A DNA stretch of 64,000 nucleotides. It comes from Micropterix aruncella. Lineage: Eukaryota; Arthropoda; Insecta; Lepidoptera; Micropterigidae. The notes under the pieces are model-generated. The model was given only the letters and a program-made list of their open reading frames with translations. It made no database searches and was not told the origin of the DNA. The stretch lies in the NCBI GenBank assembly GCA_944548615.1, contig OX155972.1, positions 6,901,717 to 6,965,716 on the forward strand. The letters run 5' to 3'. Position numbers and translations under genes: made by a program. The first letter of the stretch is position 1, and the number at the start of each line of letters is the position of its first letter. Shown one piece after another: positions 1 through 13,878 of the stretch.

Positions 1-1640
<1,640 letters not shown>

Positions 1641-2341
1641 GTGCCTAGAGATTCTGCAGGACATTCATTTTAATAAAAACATACACTTTGCACAAAATAC
1701 ATCATTAGACGAGCAGATGGTCTTAAAACTACTGCAAGAGACAAACCGTACAGACAAAAGTAATAATAATAATAGTCAATAGCCAATAGTCAGGAAAAAA
1801 CGCAATTGTAAAAAATATTCAATAATAGAAAGAATAAAAAATAAAAATAGTTAAGAAAGTCAATAGAGCTGCAAAAATCGATATTGTCGAAGTCCCCAAT
1901 GCATAAAAAGTGCTAAGTATAGAAAAAACGTAAAGCAAGACTTAGATTATTTTTTTTCTATTAAATAATATGAAAAAAAAATGTTTAAAGCTACGATGTA
2001 TGTTTTCCTGTTAAATAAATCAAATTGAGTGAAAACAGGACACGAATATAGCATAGCATCCCTTTTCATCCCTCCTATAATATAAGACATTGAAGCGTTT
2101 CCCCGCGCCGGGCCGTTGTTGCTCGCCACGCACAAGACTTGGGTCAATAAACAAGCAAGAGGCCATTCTTTGATGTTAAATTAATGTCTACTAATTTCGA
2201 TTTAAACTGAGGGGCGACGGCGAAAATCCTTCGAATCCAGCACGCTCCATTCTAGAGTTAAGTCAGGGAGCCCATTACAATCTTCAAGTTTCCGGAATGA
2301 ATAAGAACAATACAAAATTTTAACAAAAAAAAAACCGACCT
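1641..2341. other. Unrecognised AT-rich stretch
   Basis: The first ~200 bases may be the decayed linker downstream of the LINE endonuclease (a possible SLDEQMVLKLLQET near 1700-1740). Nothing else is recognised. A GC-rich patch sits near 2100-2130. Confidence 0.35.
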
Positions 2342-2960
2342 AATTTTTTTTATAAGTGCAGCAGCCATTTTATGTTAAAACTTAGAACGGGCTATCATAA
2401 TTAAATGTTTACATAAAATTTCGCGTCTGTGCTGTTGACCATTGAGAAGTTCCCTCGTTGAAAGCCAACAACGCCAGCCTCGTTGGATGACGCAGTCCTG
2501 TCTTGGTGAAACGTAGAACGGGCTGTCATAATTGAATGCATATACAAAATTTCGTGTCTGTGCTGTTGACCGTTGAGAAGTCACCTCGTAGGGAGCCAGC
2601 CCGGGGGCAGCAGCCGAATCATGGTAAATCTTAGAGCGGGCTATCATAACTGAATGATATACAAAATTTCGTATCTGTGCTGTTGACCGTTGAGGAGTCG
2701 TCTCGTCGATAGCCAACCCAGGCTGTAGAATCAGGTCATGCTTACCATTAAAAAAATGCATTGTCATCGGAATTGAGCCAACATTTAAATGTTCAACTTC
2801 ATATGATAATATTTGAAGAGTTCCCCCAATTCCTTATTCATCCCATCATCAGAACAATATTTTGATAAAAATAGGACCAATCTGTAAGTAGGTATATACT
2901 TTCAAATATAAAAAGAATTTTCCAAATCGGTACATAAATGGCAGAGTTCTGAGGTAACGT
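2342..2960 (+). repeat. Dispersed repeat with three head-to-tail ~120-bp units (copy 1 of 3)
   Basis: Each unit carries the core CTGTGCTGTTGACC, seen at about 2427, 2558 and 2675, preceded by GAACGGGCTRTCATAA and followed by a CTCGTNGNNAGCCA segment. The last unit is followed by a unique tail starting AATCAGGTCATGCTTACCAT and running through a diagnostic TTCTGAGGTAAC near 2950. The same organisation recurs at 37105-37640 and 55055-55560. No protein is encoded; apparent frames are repeats of the unit. I do not know the family's name. Confidence 0.85.
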
Positions 2961-4194
2961 TGTATATTATTACTTACATAAATGTCTACTTTTTCTTAAA
3001 GAACACATTTTCAGCTTTTTGTTTCACTGATTTTGATAAAAAAAATATGAATATTTGCTTTGTATTTTGACACAGTTACTGTAATGTATAAATAGAATTA
3101 TTTAGATAACTTTTGGATGTTTCTAATACAAATACTGTAATAATAACTATGTATGATACAGTGCCTTATTAGTTATGAGCGATTAGATTGTAATATGAAA
3201 ACTATTATAATTTATAGATGCAGTTGTATTACTTATAAGCAACTAAAGTGTTCTTAGATTGTAATTATTTTGTTACGTGAATATTATTTTTTTCCAGTAG
3301 AAGATTAAGTTGCATATCTTTGATAATTTTTGCAGAAAAATCGATTTTAGAGAATTTTGGTTTATTTTCGAACATGCCACTATCGATTCCATGCAATGTC
3401 ACAACCGATCACCCCTGGGGCGTTGTCGGTTTTGTATTTTTTTTCCCTTTTTCCTTATTTTTCTCCTATGACCCATTGTACTTATCGACAAAAAATTTGT
3501 ATTCTTACGTTGACAAATGTACACTTTATTATTAAAAATGTTATTATTTCTTACAGCTAACTGGCATACTAACAAAATTAGGGCGGTCAAATGAAAATTG
3601 TCACAACCGTACCCAATCTACGATACTCGATGAATTTTAAATACAAAAACTGGTTTTGTACCGGCATGACTTCGACGAGTGTATATTATTTATTGATATT
3701 TTTTATTTTTATTTAAATTAATAGTACTAATCTTTAGTAGTGTAAATGCTACTTTTTATACGAAGTATTTTCATTGGTGTAAGATTCACATAGGATTCAT
3801 TTGGTTCGTGTGACCGACGACGTAGAATCAACTGTAGCAGGCTTTCAAACTATCACTGTCACAGCTCATGCATATTTCATGACGGCTGGCATCCCAATCG
3901 CCAGAGTTGCCGAGCAACAGGAGACTAGCTGGCAACCGAGTAAAACCTTAAGGCGTTGCTAAAGAAAGTACATACATAACTTAACGGAGAGAGAGAGAGA
4001 GAGAAATATGTTGAGAAATGGCATTTATTAGCGCGGGCTTTAAAACAGTCAAGTTATTAAGACCGCACCATTTAAATTTGAAATTAGAATAGATTTATCA
4101 GCATCACATTAACATAATGTTGATATAAAAACCAGATGAGTTGCATTAATTAGTATTAGTAATATACATAATATGTAGACAATTCTAGACTAGG
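2961..4194. other. No gene seen
   Basis: AT-rich sequence without a convincing reading frame or repeat match. A short GA run lies at about 3988-4004. Confidence 0.5.
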
Positions 4195-5078
4195 TTGGTC
4201 GCGGTGGGTCGCGACCCCCCTCTTGTGGGGAGGAGGGGAGAGGGGGGGAGGGGGGGTTGTGGAACCCTGGGGTTTGCAGGCGACCTAAAAAAAATTGTAA
4301 TAATCTTTATTTATATAATAGGCCATCATTTAGAGCTTCGAAAGAGAATAATATTTATTATGTGTTTTGCTAGTTCTTTAGTAACTTGCAGCCTTGCATT
4401 TATACCTATGATTTCCGCTCTATTCTTTGCTTATAGTCCTGAGGAGCGAACCAGAAAAAGGAAATTTTACGGTGATTTCAATCGTGAGCTCCGCGCCGTG
4501 GTTTGTCGTTCATCCAGGAGCGAGCCCGCGATGTGCCCGACTATCCAGATTTCGGCCATCCGGTTGTGTATGAAAACGTAACAAATAATACAATCTAATT
4601 ACGCTAATTAAATGGAGACATGTCAGTGGCACCTTTTCAGGTGTCCGGGGCATTAGTGCTCATTAGAAAGGCGGTGCACTTTGGCAAGCTCCATTAATTA
4701 TTAGCCAAGTTGCCGTAGTTTTCAGGCAGCGGGCGCTCGTTAGCAGATAATTCCGTAATGGCTGTTTTAACTGCCAACTTTAGCTGCTACCCCACACCAT
4801 GCATACGAATGGCTCTCATCATTTTTGCTCCGTTGTAGCTTCTTTCTCCTCTCTGTAGTTAAGTACACACTCTTACTAATGCAGCAATTTTGTAAATTGA
4901 AAGAAGACTTTACTTGTTTCGATTTCTCTGCGTTGCTCTATTGTCAAATGCTCCATGATTTACAACAAAGCTTCCTGATCATAACTATGTAGCATTAGCG
5001 TTCCATATTTGACACAACGAAAAAGATTCCAAATTCAAAATCAACGGTGGTTTTGAGATTCACATTCTGCCCTATCTA
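4195..5078. other. Unrecognised stretch with a G-rich tract
   Basis: 4205-4260 is strongly G-rich on this strand, resembling the C-rich motifs at 47366 and 48925 in reverse. An open frame at 4195-4581 has no recognisable domain and crosses this low-complexity tract, so I do not call it. 4620-4750 is less AT-rich but unmatched elsewhere in the window. Confidence 0.4.
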
Positions 5079-5765
5079 TCTATACCTACTAATATTATAA
5101 AGAGGTATAGTTTGTGACGTCGTAGGAAGTAATCTCTGGATCTACTCAACCGTTTTTTTTACCAATAGAAAGCCACATTATTTGTGAGTGTCATAATTCA
5201 TATATTAAACCGAAAAATTAAAAGACTTTTTCGTGGTAGTCGGATTTGCAAAGTAAGTCGGAGAAGAGGCGGTCGAACGAAAACGTTTCTAACTAACGCT
5301 GCCTTAACGATGAGAGATACATGATTAAGTTCTAGTGAAAAGTTGTAGAGCTTGATAATGCCTATAAAAAAGTCAGCGACAGCATATATCTGACTTTTAT
5401 ATTTAAGTCACAAAAAGTAGTATTTTATATTAAAAAAAATAATTTAAATTGTTAGGTCATGTTTATTGGTCATATTATCAACAATTATGAATTCTTATCA
5501 AAATAAGTAAATTTATCGTCTCAAGTGTTTAAAACAAAAGACTTTTCCCTTTTACTGCATAAATAGTTAAAGAGATAATACTCTCACAAATAAGACACTC
5601 ACAAATTGGCATGCAAATACATACATACATATGCAGTAAAAATATAACCCTTCTCTTGGAAGTCAGGAAATAAATCATAGCACTCAGTACTAACCGAACC
5701 ACACTCATAATTTCATCACAGATAAAAAGTTTTACCGCCCAACGAAGTGGGCACGGGTCAGCTAG
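5079..5765 (+). mobile_element. Non-autonomous Helitron-like element
   Basis: The left end reads TC followed by TATACCTACTAATATTATAAAG, typical of Helitron-like repeats of Lepidoptera. The right end is a short stem-loop (GCCCA, six-base loop, TGGGC at about 5742-5757) followed by ACGGGTCAG and CTAG at 5762-5765, then T. This matches the rolling-circle end rule (hairpin plus CTRR, insertion between A and T). No Rep/helicase is encoded in its ~690 bases. A TA microsatellite starts directly after the 3' end. A second, inverted end of the same family is at 60932. Confidence 0.75.
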
Positions 5766-5767
5766 TC

Positions 5768-5787
5768 TATATATATATATATATATA
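5768..5787. repeat. Short TA microsatellite
   Basis: About ten TA units immediately beyond the Helitron 3' end. Confidence 0.9.
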
Positions 5788-6281
5788 AAAGGAGAAACTG
5801 ACTTACTGACTGACTGACATAAACGCACAGCCTAAACCAATGAGCCTAGGAGCTAAAAATTCTGCCTAAGGCTTACTTTTATAATGTAGGAGTTTTAAGA
5901 AATTCAACCCCTAAGGGGGTGAATAGATTGACAGTCTGTCGTATGGAAAATCTAAACCGCTGTAGCTACTGACATCAGAATTTATATTTAAGCTACTCAT
6001 CACAAATTAAAAATAATAACATTCACAGTTTTACGAAAAACAAATCTCTTGGGGGGGGGGGGGGGGGGTAGGGGAGGTTGAAATAAGTGGTAAAATATTG
6101 TATAAAGGTAGCCAAACCGTTTGATCTAAATAAAAAATAAAAGACTAATGGCCCAGTCAAATAGGAACAAATTTCGATGTTTTACAGAAATAACGGTAAT
6201 TGTTTAAAAACTTGGCATAGATATTCATTGAGGCTTACTGTTAAACATACTAAACACCCCTAAGGGGGTGAATAGGGAGAT
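5788..6281. repeat. Dispersed repeat with ACTGACTGACTGAC start; family unresolved
   Basis: It opens with tandem ACTG/CTGA units, then AAACGCACAGCCTAAACC. A palindromic motif CCCCTAAGGGGGTGAATAG occurs twice, at about 5908 and 6256. A run of ~18 G lies at 6052-6070. This resembles a dispersed insect repeat I know by pattern but cannot name. No coding sequence. Confidence 0.5.
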
Positions 6282-6930
6282 AATGTGCCCTTGCTGAGTT
6301 GGCCACGAAGACCCATTCTGTTAAGGGTTGGTCACACTTACGGGTCAACACCTAACCGACGGCCTCCACGCATGAAGTGCCTGGGTAGGACTCTGGCCTT
6401 ATGGTCAGTTTTCCCTGAGAATCAACCTTCTGACGCTCCTGGACGGTCTGCGCACCGTGCGGCGTAAGCCAATCGACTGTGCACTCTGTCTAACAGTCGG
6501 GGGAGTCTGGAAGCAGTACTGTTTCCTATAGAGCGGGGGTGGTTGCGGACCTTACGGGCGACTGCTCTTGAAACGACCATCGGCTACCCGGTCCTGGGTG
6601 AACAGCCGGGCAAAGGATGCCGTGGTCCGCGATAGATTCGGTATACACTGTTTCACACCGCTTCGTAAGGGAGAGGACCGCGCAAGCGACCTCGAACTCC
6701 TAACCAATCAAGAGACCGGAGCAATCTGGTCACAATTGGAAGTTAGGGCGTGAGTGTAAGCCCGTTGGGTAACACACCTAGTTATCTCGCGGTTAGGGCG
6801 TTGGCCTCTTACGGGCATGTGGCGAAGCTTGACGGTCTTCTGCGTTCACTTCACGGGAGATAGAACGACCAATCGTTAAAACTTCCTGAGGTGACGGCTT
6901 CGTCCGTTGTAGTTGATTCTATTTGTTAAA
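6282..6930 (+). repeat. Family C repeat, fullest copy
   Basis: Shared landmarks, in order: GTGCCCTTGCTGAGTTGGCC; GACGCTCCTGGACGGTCTG; TAACAGTCGGGGGAGTCTGG; AGCAGTACTGTTTCCTATAG; ACGACCATCGGCTACCC; GAGAGGACCGCG; CTTCCTGAGGTGACGG. Other copies are at 41580-42090 and 43773-44240 (plus strand), 55920-56170 (5' part, inverted) and 28230-28880 (much diverged). No protein domain is recognised. A segment near 6787-6815 (CTCGCGGTTAGGGCGTTGGC) is faintly tRNA-like, but no matching B box was found. Confidence 0.8.
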
Positions 6931-6933
6931 CAT

Positions 6934-7075
6934 ACTGGGAGCTAATGGGCCCTTGTTGAGTTGCTAATGGGCACTTCATGCGTGGAGGACGACAGATGGG
7001 TGTTGACTCGTGAGTTCGGCCAACCCTGAACTGGGTCTTTGTGGCCAACTCAGCAAGGGCCCATAAGCTCCCAGT
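6934..7075. mobile_element. 142-bp inverted-repeat element made of family C ends
   Basis: The left arm 6934-6963 starts ACTGGGAGCTAATGGGCC. The right arm 7046-7075 is its reverse complement with 2 mismatches in 30. The arm sequence equals the 5' end of family C, so this looks like a fold-back derivative or two family C ends facing each other. There is no room for coding sequence. Confidence 0.7.
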
Positions 7076-7420
7076 GAAATATGACAGGTCAACATTCATC
7101 CCCGCTGCTTAGGAAGCCCTATATCGTTCCTTGACTCGTCCAGTTGTTAGCCGAAGTGGAACAGTCGATTGGCAGACTGTCGGGTGGCAGTTAACTGACG
7201 CCGCACGTTGCGCATACCGCACAGCAGCTCCCGTAGGCCATCCCCCAGGGGTACTGATCCACTAGCCGTAACCTGGAACACATAGTCCTTACTGGAGTAG
7301 ACACTCATTTGAGGAGTCCACTGGATAGGAGCTGTACAGTGAGTTGAGCAGACCCCGAAGAGGAGATATGGGTGGAAGACATGGGGGAGGTAGCCCAACT
7401 TCACAGATGTCATTAGCTAC
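7076..7420. repeat. Family D repeat, diverged copy
   Basis: Contains GAGTCCACTGGATAGGAGCTG and GTGAGTTGAGCAGAC, which match the GGCTACCAGATAGGAGTTGAG and GTGAGTTGGGCAGGAT blocks at 46790-46990 and the related copy at 35945-36165. No coding function was recognised. Confidence 0.5.
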
Positions 7421-8040
7421 ATATTCTGCACATTCATCAACGATAGCCAAATGCCAGCAGAAAAAGAAGAAACGCGAGTGAAAAAGATAATTGCTAGAAA
7501 TAACTAACGACCTTTACAATTAGGATATAAGGCCGTTTTATTTTTCTAGTCTTGGGTGTAGGAAACTTAGCCTAAGTAAAGAAATACGGGGAGTAAACTA
7601 CACTCGCTGTAAGTAAAGTAACATCTCAAAACGACTCCATTAGAGGAAAGGGCGAGGGAAGTCGAGCTGGTGATTAATTAAGTCCAACTCTCTAATAAAA
7701 CAACTGCATCCGTGTGAGGAGCAATCGTTTGGGTGTAGCGTGTAATCTGATCGTAATGAATCGATCGAAACAATCTTGAGCTAATCACAGTAACACGGGT
7801 AAGCCCCTAATGTTGTCCTTTGCATTGAAGGTGTTTGTCTGAGGGAAGCCCTGATCAATATATACTTGTAGCAGTACATTTATTCGAAACGACAGACAAA
7901 TTGTTAATTTTAATGTTAACAAATCGATGACTTTGTTAATTTTAAATAATTTTTCAAATTTTTTGGGATTTTTTTTTGACAATTTTAAGTAGCATTTTTT
8001 AATTATTCTGACTTCTTCTAATTTTAATTTCTTGATTATT
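7421..8040. other. No gene seen
   Basis: Mixed-composition sequence without matches to other parts of the window. It becomes T-rich after 7900. Confidence 0.5.
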
Positions 8041-8262
8041 TTTATTGATTATTTTAATTTGTGGTTTTAGTAAATAAATCTTAAAAATGATTTTCATGCC
8101 CTAAAAGCAATAATAAAGTAACTGTATGTACGTGGTGATAAATTTAAATATTGTAAAAACGGACTAATATACTGTAATTTAAATGTACCTAGATATTAAG
8201 TTTCTACAATCTGTTAAGATTTTTTTTTTGGAAATAAATTTAAATTGAAATTGAAATATTGA
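8041..8262 (+). repeat. LINE-like 3' UTR and tail
   Basis: AT-rich sequence ending in AAATAAATTTAAATTGAAA and ATTGAAA repeats at about 8231-8261, the form of a LINE 3' tail. No coding portion is preserved upstream, so this is tentative. Confidence 0.35.
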
Positions 8263-8336
8263 ATATAGCGAAACTGACTTTTGACGTCTAATGGAAAGTG
8301 AAGGATATCTTGACATAGTAAGGAGTTCAATAGCAG

Positions 8337-8340
8337 GTAT
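8337..8340. repeat. Target site duplication (GTAT), left
   Basis: GTAT directly before the left LTR is repeated directly after the right LTR at 22654-22657. Confidence 0.85.
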
Positions 8341-10050
8341 TGTAACGTTACCCGATTAAGAAAAAGCCTGTTGTTAGGTCATGGGAAAATATCTTTCATG
8401 GAATTTAGGATTGCCGTGGAAAAAGAAGGTGTAATGGTTTAATGATGTGTGTATGTGGGCGCCACCACGGAAATCTAGGATGATTGGGGATTCGGGTCGC
8501 TACGAGAAAAAGCAGGCGTGGTCACTGCCTGACCTTGAACGCCGCAGAAGGGGATACGCGACAGGATCTGGGACCGCGGCAGCTCAGTGGAAAAGGTCGT
8601 GGTAAACCCAAGGAATCCTGCGCGGGAAAAGGAGAGCATCTGGAAGAGAAGGACAGCCTTGCTTCTATTGTGAGAAAAAGGGGAAAACTATGGAAAGAAG
8701 AGTGGAGGAGTAATGAATAGGGATATAATATGTACTTACTGTGGGCTTATCGCCGAACCTGGAAAAGAAAGTAGGTATTCGACCGCTGTGAAGTCACGCG
8801 CGATCTGAGCTGTCAGATCGCTGCGCGGCGGTTTCTGCGTCGATGTGTAGCGGCGAACTTCGCGCCGATTCGGAGCAGTTACTTTTGCATATTACTAATC
8901 TGAGCTCGCACCATTTATATCATAAAGCAAGAATAGAATTTCTCTCCGTGTGCGAGAGATTAACCCTTTTAAAGAGAAAGACTCAAAGTATAATACAAGG
9001 TTTATTACTCATAAAATTACGGGTTTTTTTATTTCTTTTGATTTAAGTATATTAAATGTATATTCGGGAGGACCTCTAGTACCTTTGCAAGCCCTTCGGA
9101 GCGGAGGAATCGCCGGAGCGTGCGTGGAAAGTCACGGTAGGTAGGTCGCTAAACTCACGGTAGGTAGGTGCCTACGGGTATTATGGGAATTTCGGAAGGA
9201 ATTCTGGGAACATCTCTATCGATATGCTTTTATATTGTTTATGCAAAGGGGACTTTTGAAAGGGGAGAACCTTCAACAACCGCGGCGCGCGGGCCTCGCG
9301 TTACGTCGGTCTGGATGCCGCCGACTACTATGGAGGGCGTCTCCTGAATCGTCCCACGGCTTCACGGGAACTACGCACCGAATCCTCGGATTCTCTCTCA
9401 CGCTTGGCTAGGTTGAAAAGTGTCTCGATTGACGATTAAACGAGAAAAACGCCCTAAGGCGAACTATAGAGAGCGCTCTTGCACTAGATTCGATTGATTA
9501 AATTGTTTAATATGAAATATAACAGTTATTAGCTGAACTCTGGGGGTTTTAAAGTTTGGGGAGTCAGAAAAACGTGAACCCTAGAAACTCGCCTGATATG
9601 GAAGGTAGGTCCCTCGGAGGCTGGGGTTCGTTGCGGCTCGACTGCGGGATTTGCGCACTGATATCGCCCGGTGAAACTATTGGATTCCAGATGAACTTTA
9701 AACGTGTCACTGCGGCTCCGTTTTGCAATAAAATGTGAACCGCTGGGGGGTTTGACCCCCAGCGGCCACGGGCACTTCCGCTTCGTTCGGCGGTTCAAAA
9801 CTAAGAGAGGGTATATAATTGGACGCTCGATCCGGTCGGTTTTGAATTTATTCGTCTGGCAATTTTTGCCGCCGAATCCGACTAGGGGTGTGCGTTGTTG
9901 TATCGCATGATGCGATTATGGCAACGGTTGAAAGTCAAGCTAATGTGTTTATGTGCCGATTAAGTTGTGGCGAAGTGTGAAGTGAATTATATTGGAGTTT
10001 TACTAATATATTTTAAAGAAGTAAATTCTCGTGACGAGTAGTTCGTCACA
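8341..10050 (-). repeat. Long terminal repeat (3' LTR of the minus-strand element)
   Basis: On the plus strand it starts TGTAACGTTACCCG and ends GTAGTTCGTCACA, the TG...CA form. A palindrome TGACGA-GTAGT-TCGTCA closes the end at 10032-10048. The short tandem CTCACGGTAGGTAGGT lies near 9131-9171. Frames of 60-90 residues inside are not conserved proteins. Confidence 0.95.
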
Positions 10051-10526
10051 GGCCGTCAGTATGGGGTAGCGACGTCCCGGCGCTTTACCACACATAACTA
10101 ACAGGTTTATAAAAAAAAAAAAAAAAACAAAGAATAAAAAATAAAGAAAAATACAGAGAGGAAATAAAGAGAAAAATATTAAAAATGAGAGTCCACTAAC
10201 TAGGTGGTTGTAATGAAAACGGAAGGTATAAGAGTTCTATTCCTATGGTACCTTTTGTGACAAGGAAGAGAAAAAGAAAAAAAATTTTTTTTAAAAAAAA
10301 TGTCCCGAAGGAAGAACTAATGGTATTATGAAGAGAAGATAAAATAATGGACCTTTGTAAAGAATTCTTACTGTAACAGTTACCTTTGAGATGGGATTTA
10401 TGGAATTGTATTGAAGGAGTTCGGATTCATGGAAATGAAGAAGACATGAGCTGAATGGCTTGCTAGGCAACATTTACGAGACTTGTCGAGTCGGTGTTCG
10501 TCGTCGGTCGCTCGTCGTCGCTCTAG

Positions 10527-10670
10527 CGGCCGGGGTGGCCGTGGTCTCGCGGCGGCTCCTCGTCCACGTAGTTCCATCGGCCGGGGTGGCCGTGGTCTCG
10601 CGTCAGCTCGTCGTCAGGTCCATCGGCCGGGGTGGCCGTGGTGTCGCGTCAGCTGAGGAAGCGGTTTCGG
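10527..10670. repeat. GC-rich tandem repeat, three units
   Basis: CGGCCGGGGTGGCCGTGGT recurs at 10527, 10578 and 10624 (periods 51 and 46) in an otherwise AT-rich region. It creates a spurious short plus-strand frame. Confidence 0.9.
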
Positions 10671-13600
10671 ATTGAAACCGGTTTGGGGACAGCCGGGTTG
10701 TTGGCTGTGCTCGTCCCGTCCTTGTATGCCTCGAACAATGGAGAAAAGATTGTGCGTTAGCAATGCTGCCTGGATATTGACAAGTGGCATCGTGCTTTGG
10801 TAAAGTTTACAGATAAAGGCCACTGTCGACCGGTGTCAAGGGAACAGTGAGCGTTCTTTTATTATCGCATTATAGAAGAAAAATGTCTGATATTATGACG
10901 CTGCGATACACTTTCACTTTAATGACTGCTTAGCACTTAGTAACTTTAACTACTTATCACTGGTTTAGTGTCCCATATTTAAAGCCCCAATTGTGTGCAA
11001 GAGGATTGTGCACTATCATATAAAATGTCCGGCAAGAATTCGTCGTTATTAAGGAAAGTTTGTATACTGCCTTTAACCGGTGTGCTGCTTCGGGTCGCTG
11101 TGTGCCGAAGACTGCTGCTGCGGAGGGATTTCGTCCCGCTGCGCGAGCGCGTCTCGGTTCCGTAGGCTGATGCCTACGTGGCGTTATCCGATGGGGTTGT
11201 GATGCGTGCGTCAGTGGGATGTGCCACCTCGCTGTCATCGCCCAAGTAGTGCCGCGCGAGCAATAAGCGTTGGGTGCTTAGTCGCTGCGGTGCTGCTGCA
11301 GTCCAGGTCATGAGTGTTGTCATGATTCTGCTTGCTCGTACGGTGTCCATGTACTGCAAAGTGCATTTCCCGAGCCGTAAATGTTCGTTTTGGAAGTTCA
11401 CATTGGTAGAATAGGTTGGGGAAGGACAGGCAGGGTTCCTTCTGACTATTGTTTTTTTATTTAAGAAAGGACTAGTGCGGGGAACGCTATCTTTACATTT
11501 CCAAAAAGAATAATAGTGAATTTCCTAATTACAATTTTTTTTACCATATCGCAAGTTGTAATTTAACAAATAAAAGATAGAAAAAAAAATAACGATAAGG
11601 TAAAAGAAAAACCGTTTAAAGAAAAAAATATGAAGTAAGCGAGAAATACAAGCTTAATCTATACTACTTTTCGAGAGAGATTAGTGTTATCTATGTGAGA
11701 TAACAAAGTAAAACAAAAATAAGAAAATAGAAAATAGAAAATAATAATAAGAAAATTGAAAATAAGAAAACCGTTAAAATAGAAACAAAACAAAGAAAGG
11801 TTTTTACAAAGTTTTCGGCTTTGCTTAGTTGCGCTAAGTGGCGTTTAATAATTTGACGCTTTAAGAGAAAAATGCGATTGAATTGAGTTACTTGATACGT
11901 GAAGTAACGTTCCTCCCTGCTGATGGCAGGTAAAGTTTGAACATATGTATTAATAAAATATTAAAAAAACGAAAGGTATTTGCTTTTGCTTCGTCCATTA
12001 CTGTACGCAATGTCTTTTTTGACGGATATTGCGTACGGCATCGTATCGGATCTTACGGGCGATGTATATGTGACATCCTATAAAAAGAAAATGAAAAAGA
12101 GAAGAGAAAAGAAAAAATATACAATGACATAGAAGATGTCCTAGTAATACGCAGTATTTCTGCCACGTAGTTGTCTGATTTAAGATTTGGTTTCGCCGTG
12201 TATCTCCGCAGTCAAACCGTTTGTGAGTTCAGGGAGATGAGGTGAAATGAGAAAGAACATATGATATTAAAATTATACGTTGACAAGCAAACTTTGGTAT
12301 AAGTAAAAAAAAAAATGATTGTAAATTTGTGTGCTTACGCGGCCGGGGTTGTTGTGAGGTTCTGGGAAAGTCGTTCGGCTTACAAAGTAAAAATGTAAAC
12401 AAATATATGTTGTTTTTCAGGAACCGGACAGTGTAAATAAGGATTTAAAAAAAAAATAAGAAAGAAAAAAAAATAAAAATAAATATGACATCGCTGTAAG
12501 GAGCGTAATGTCGAGTGATAATAGGGTCGTAGTGACTTAGCTGGTCCGGCCTGTTTTAGGTGACTCGTGTTTTCAGTAGGAATGACGGACTATTTCATAT
12601 GTGGTAGTTCCGACACCACGGAATTTTAATTTCCGCGAGTCGTTGTCATCCTTCTTTACGCGAGAAGTATAAGTAACAGATATTGATTAAAAAAAAATAT
12701 GTCACAGGGTTTGTTATAAGCAACCTGTTTTATATAGGTATAATTTAAATGTGCCGAACGTAAGAATTTTCGTGTTTGTGGAATGTTTGTTTTTGTTTTG
12801 GGGTGTTATGTTTTAATATTTTGGGGTGTTCTTTTTTGTGGAACCTACAATATTCAGTTTGTTAGGGACGTGACAACTGTCATGCTTTTAATGTCAAGCA
12901 GTTGGTTCTTGAGTGTTAAAGACTCTCAATTGTCTATATTCTCGATGTAATGTTATTATATGCTCCTTTTCCGTGTTTCGGTGATTTTCGGTCACAACTA
13001 CTTTATCGGAAGGCAGATACACTTAACAGTAGGACTTGTGAGATCCTTAGTGTTCAAAACTAACAAAATTACTATACGATGTACTGGGAAAATTATGTCG
13101 AGGGAGAATAATATGTTGAGTAGTTGACTTAGAGTCTTGCCTTTCGCCGCGTGTTCATTCTCCTTTCTTTCGTCTTCGTTCATCGCGTTCCTTTCACTCC
13201 TCCTTTCATATAAAACTATCGGTCTTGTACTGTTGTGTAATTCTTGACGATATTCTCTAGTGTTAAAATATAGAGCGTATTGGTAGATCGTTTGTTTTGA
13301 TGCTTATTTTCCTTGTAAAGGAAAGATCGAATGATTAGGGGCAAACTAAATGAGCTAGAACCTATTATTTAGGTCATGTAAAAACCTATCTGCGGAAATA
13401 TAAGCCGCACCTTGACGGATAGCAAAGTTGAATCAAGGACATTCGCAAGCTGTGAATAAGATTGTTGTCAACGACGGTTTCGCGTTCTACTAGGGCCTGT
13501 TTCGCTGGACAGTTGTTCGACGCTATTCCGTGTTGTACAAACATAAAAATATAGTAAAAAAAAAAGAAAAAATGTATAGAATTGGTACGTGTGTACCCAT

Positions 13601-13878
13601 AAAAAAAAATAAATCAATAGATCGCGACAGATTTTAATTCGGTCGGACTACTGCGGTGTTTTTCGTCTGAATTAGGCAGGGATATATGTGCCACCGAACC
13701 CAATATAATAATAAAATATAGGCGCATATAGCGTATGGTCTTAGGTCGGGAATTACCTCGATTCTAGGTAGGTTCACAAGGCTTATCTAAGGGAGTAGGA
13801 CGTTGTTTGATAAGTGATATAAAAAATATATAAGGGAATTACGTATCGTAATATAAAAATTATGCGACGGTAAAATAA

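Noticed and set aside
4195..4581. 128-residue frame
   Set aside because: Crosses a G-rich tract, has no recognisable domain and no ATG-context or exon evidence.
6770..6850. tRNA-like promoter in family C
   Set aside because: An A-box-like string is present, but no credible B box (GGTTCGANTCC) lies at the right distance.
8484..8720. 78- and 89-residue frames inside both LTRs
   Set aside because: Present in both LTRs only because the LTRs are near-identical; no domain or function.
12998..13183. 61-residue minus-strand frame as a possible env or accessory gene
   Set aside because: Too short, no signal peptide or membrane pattern, and no continuation in other frames.
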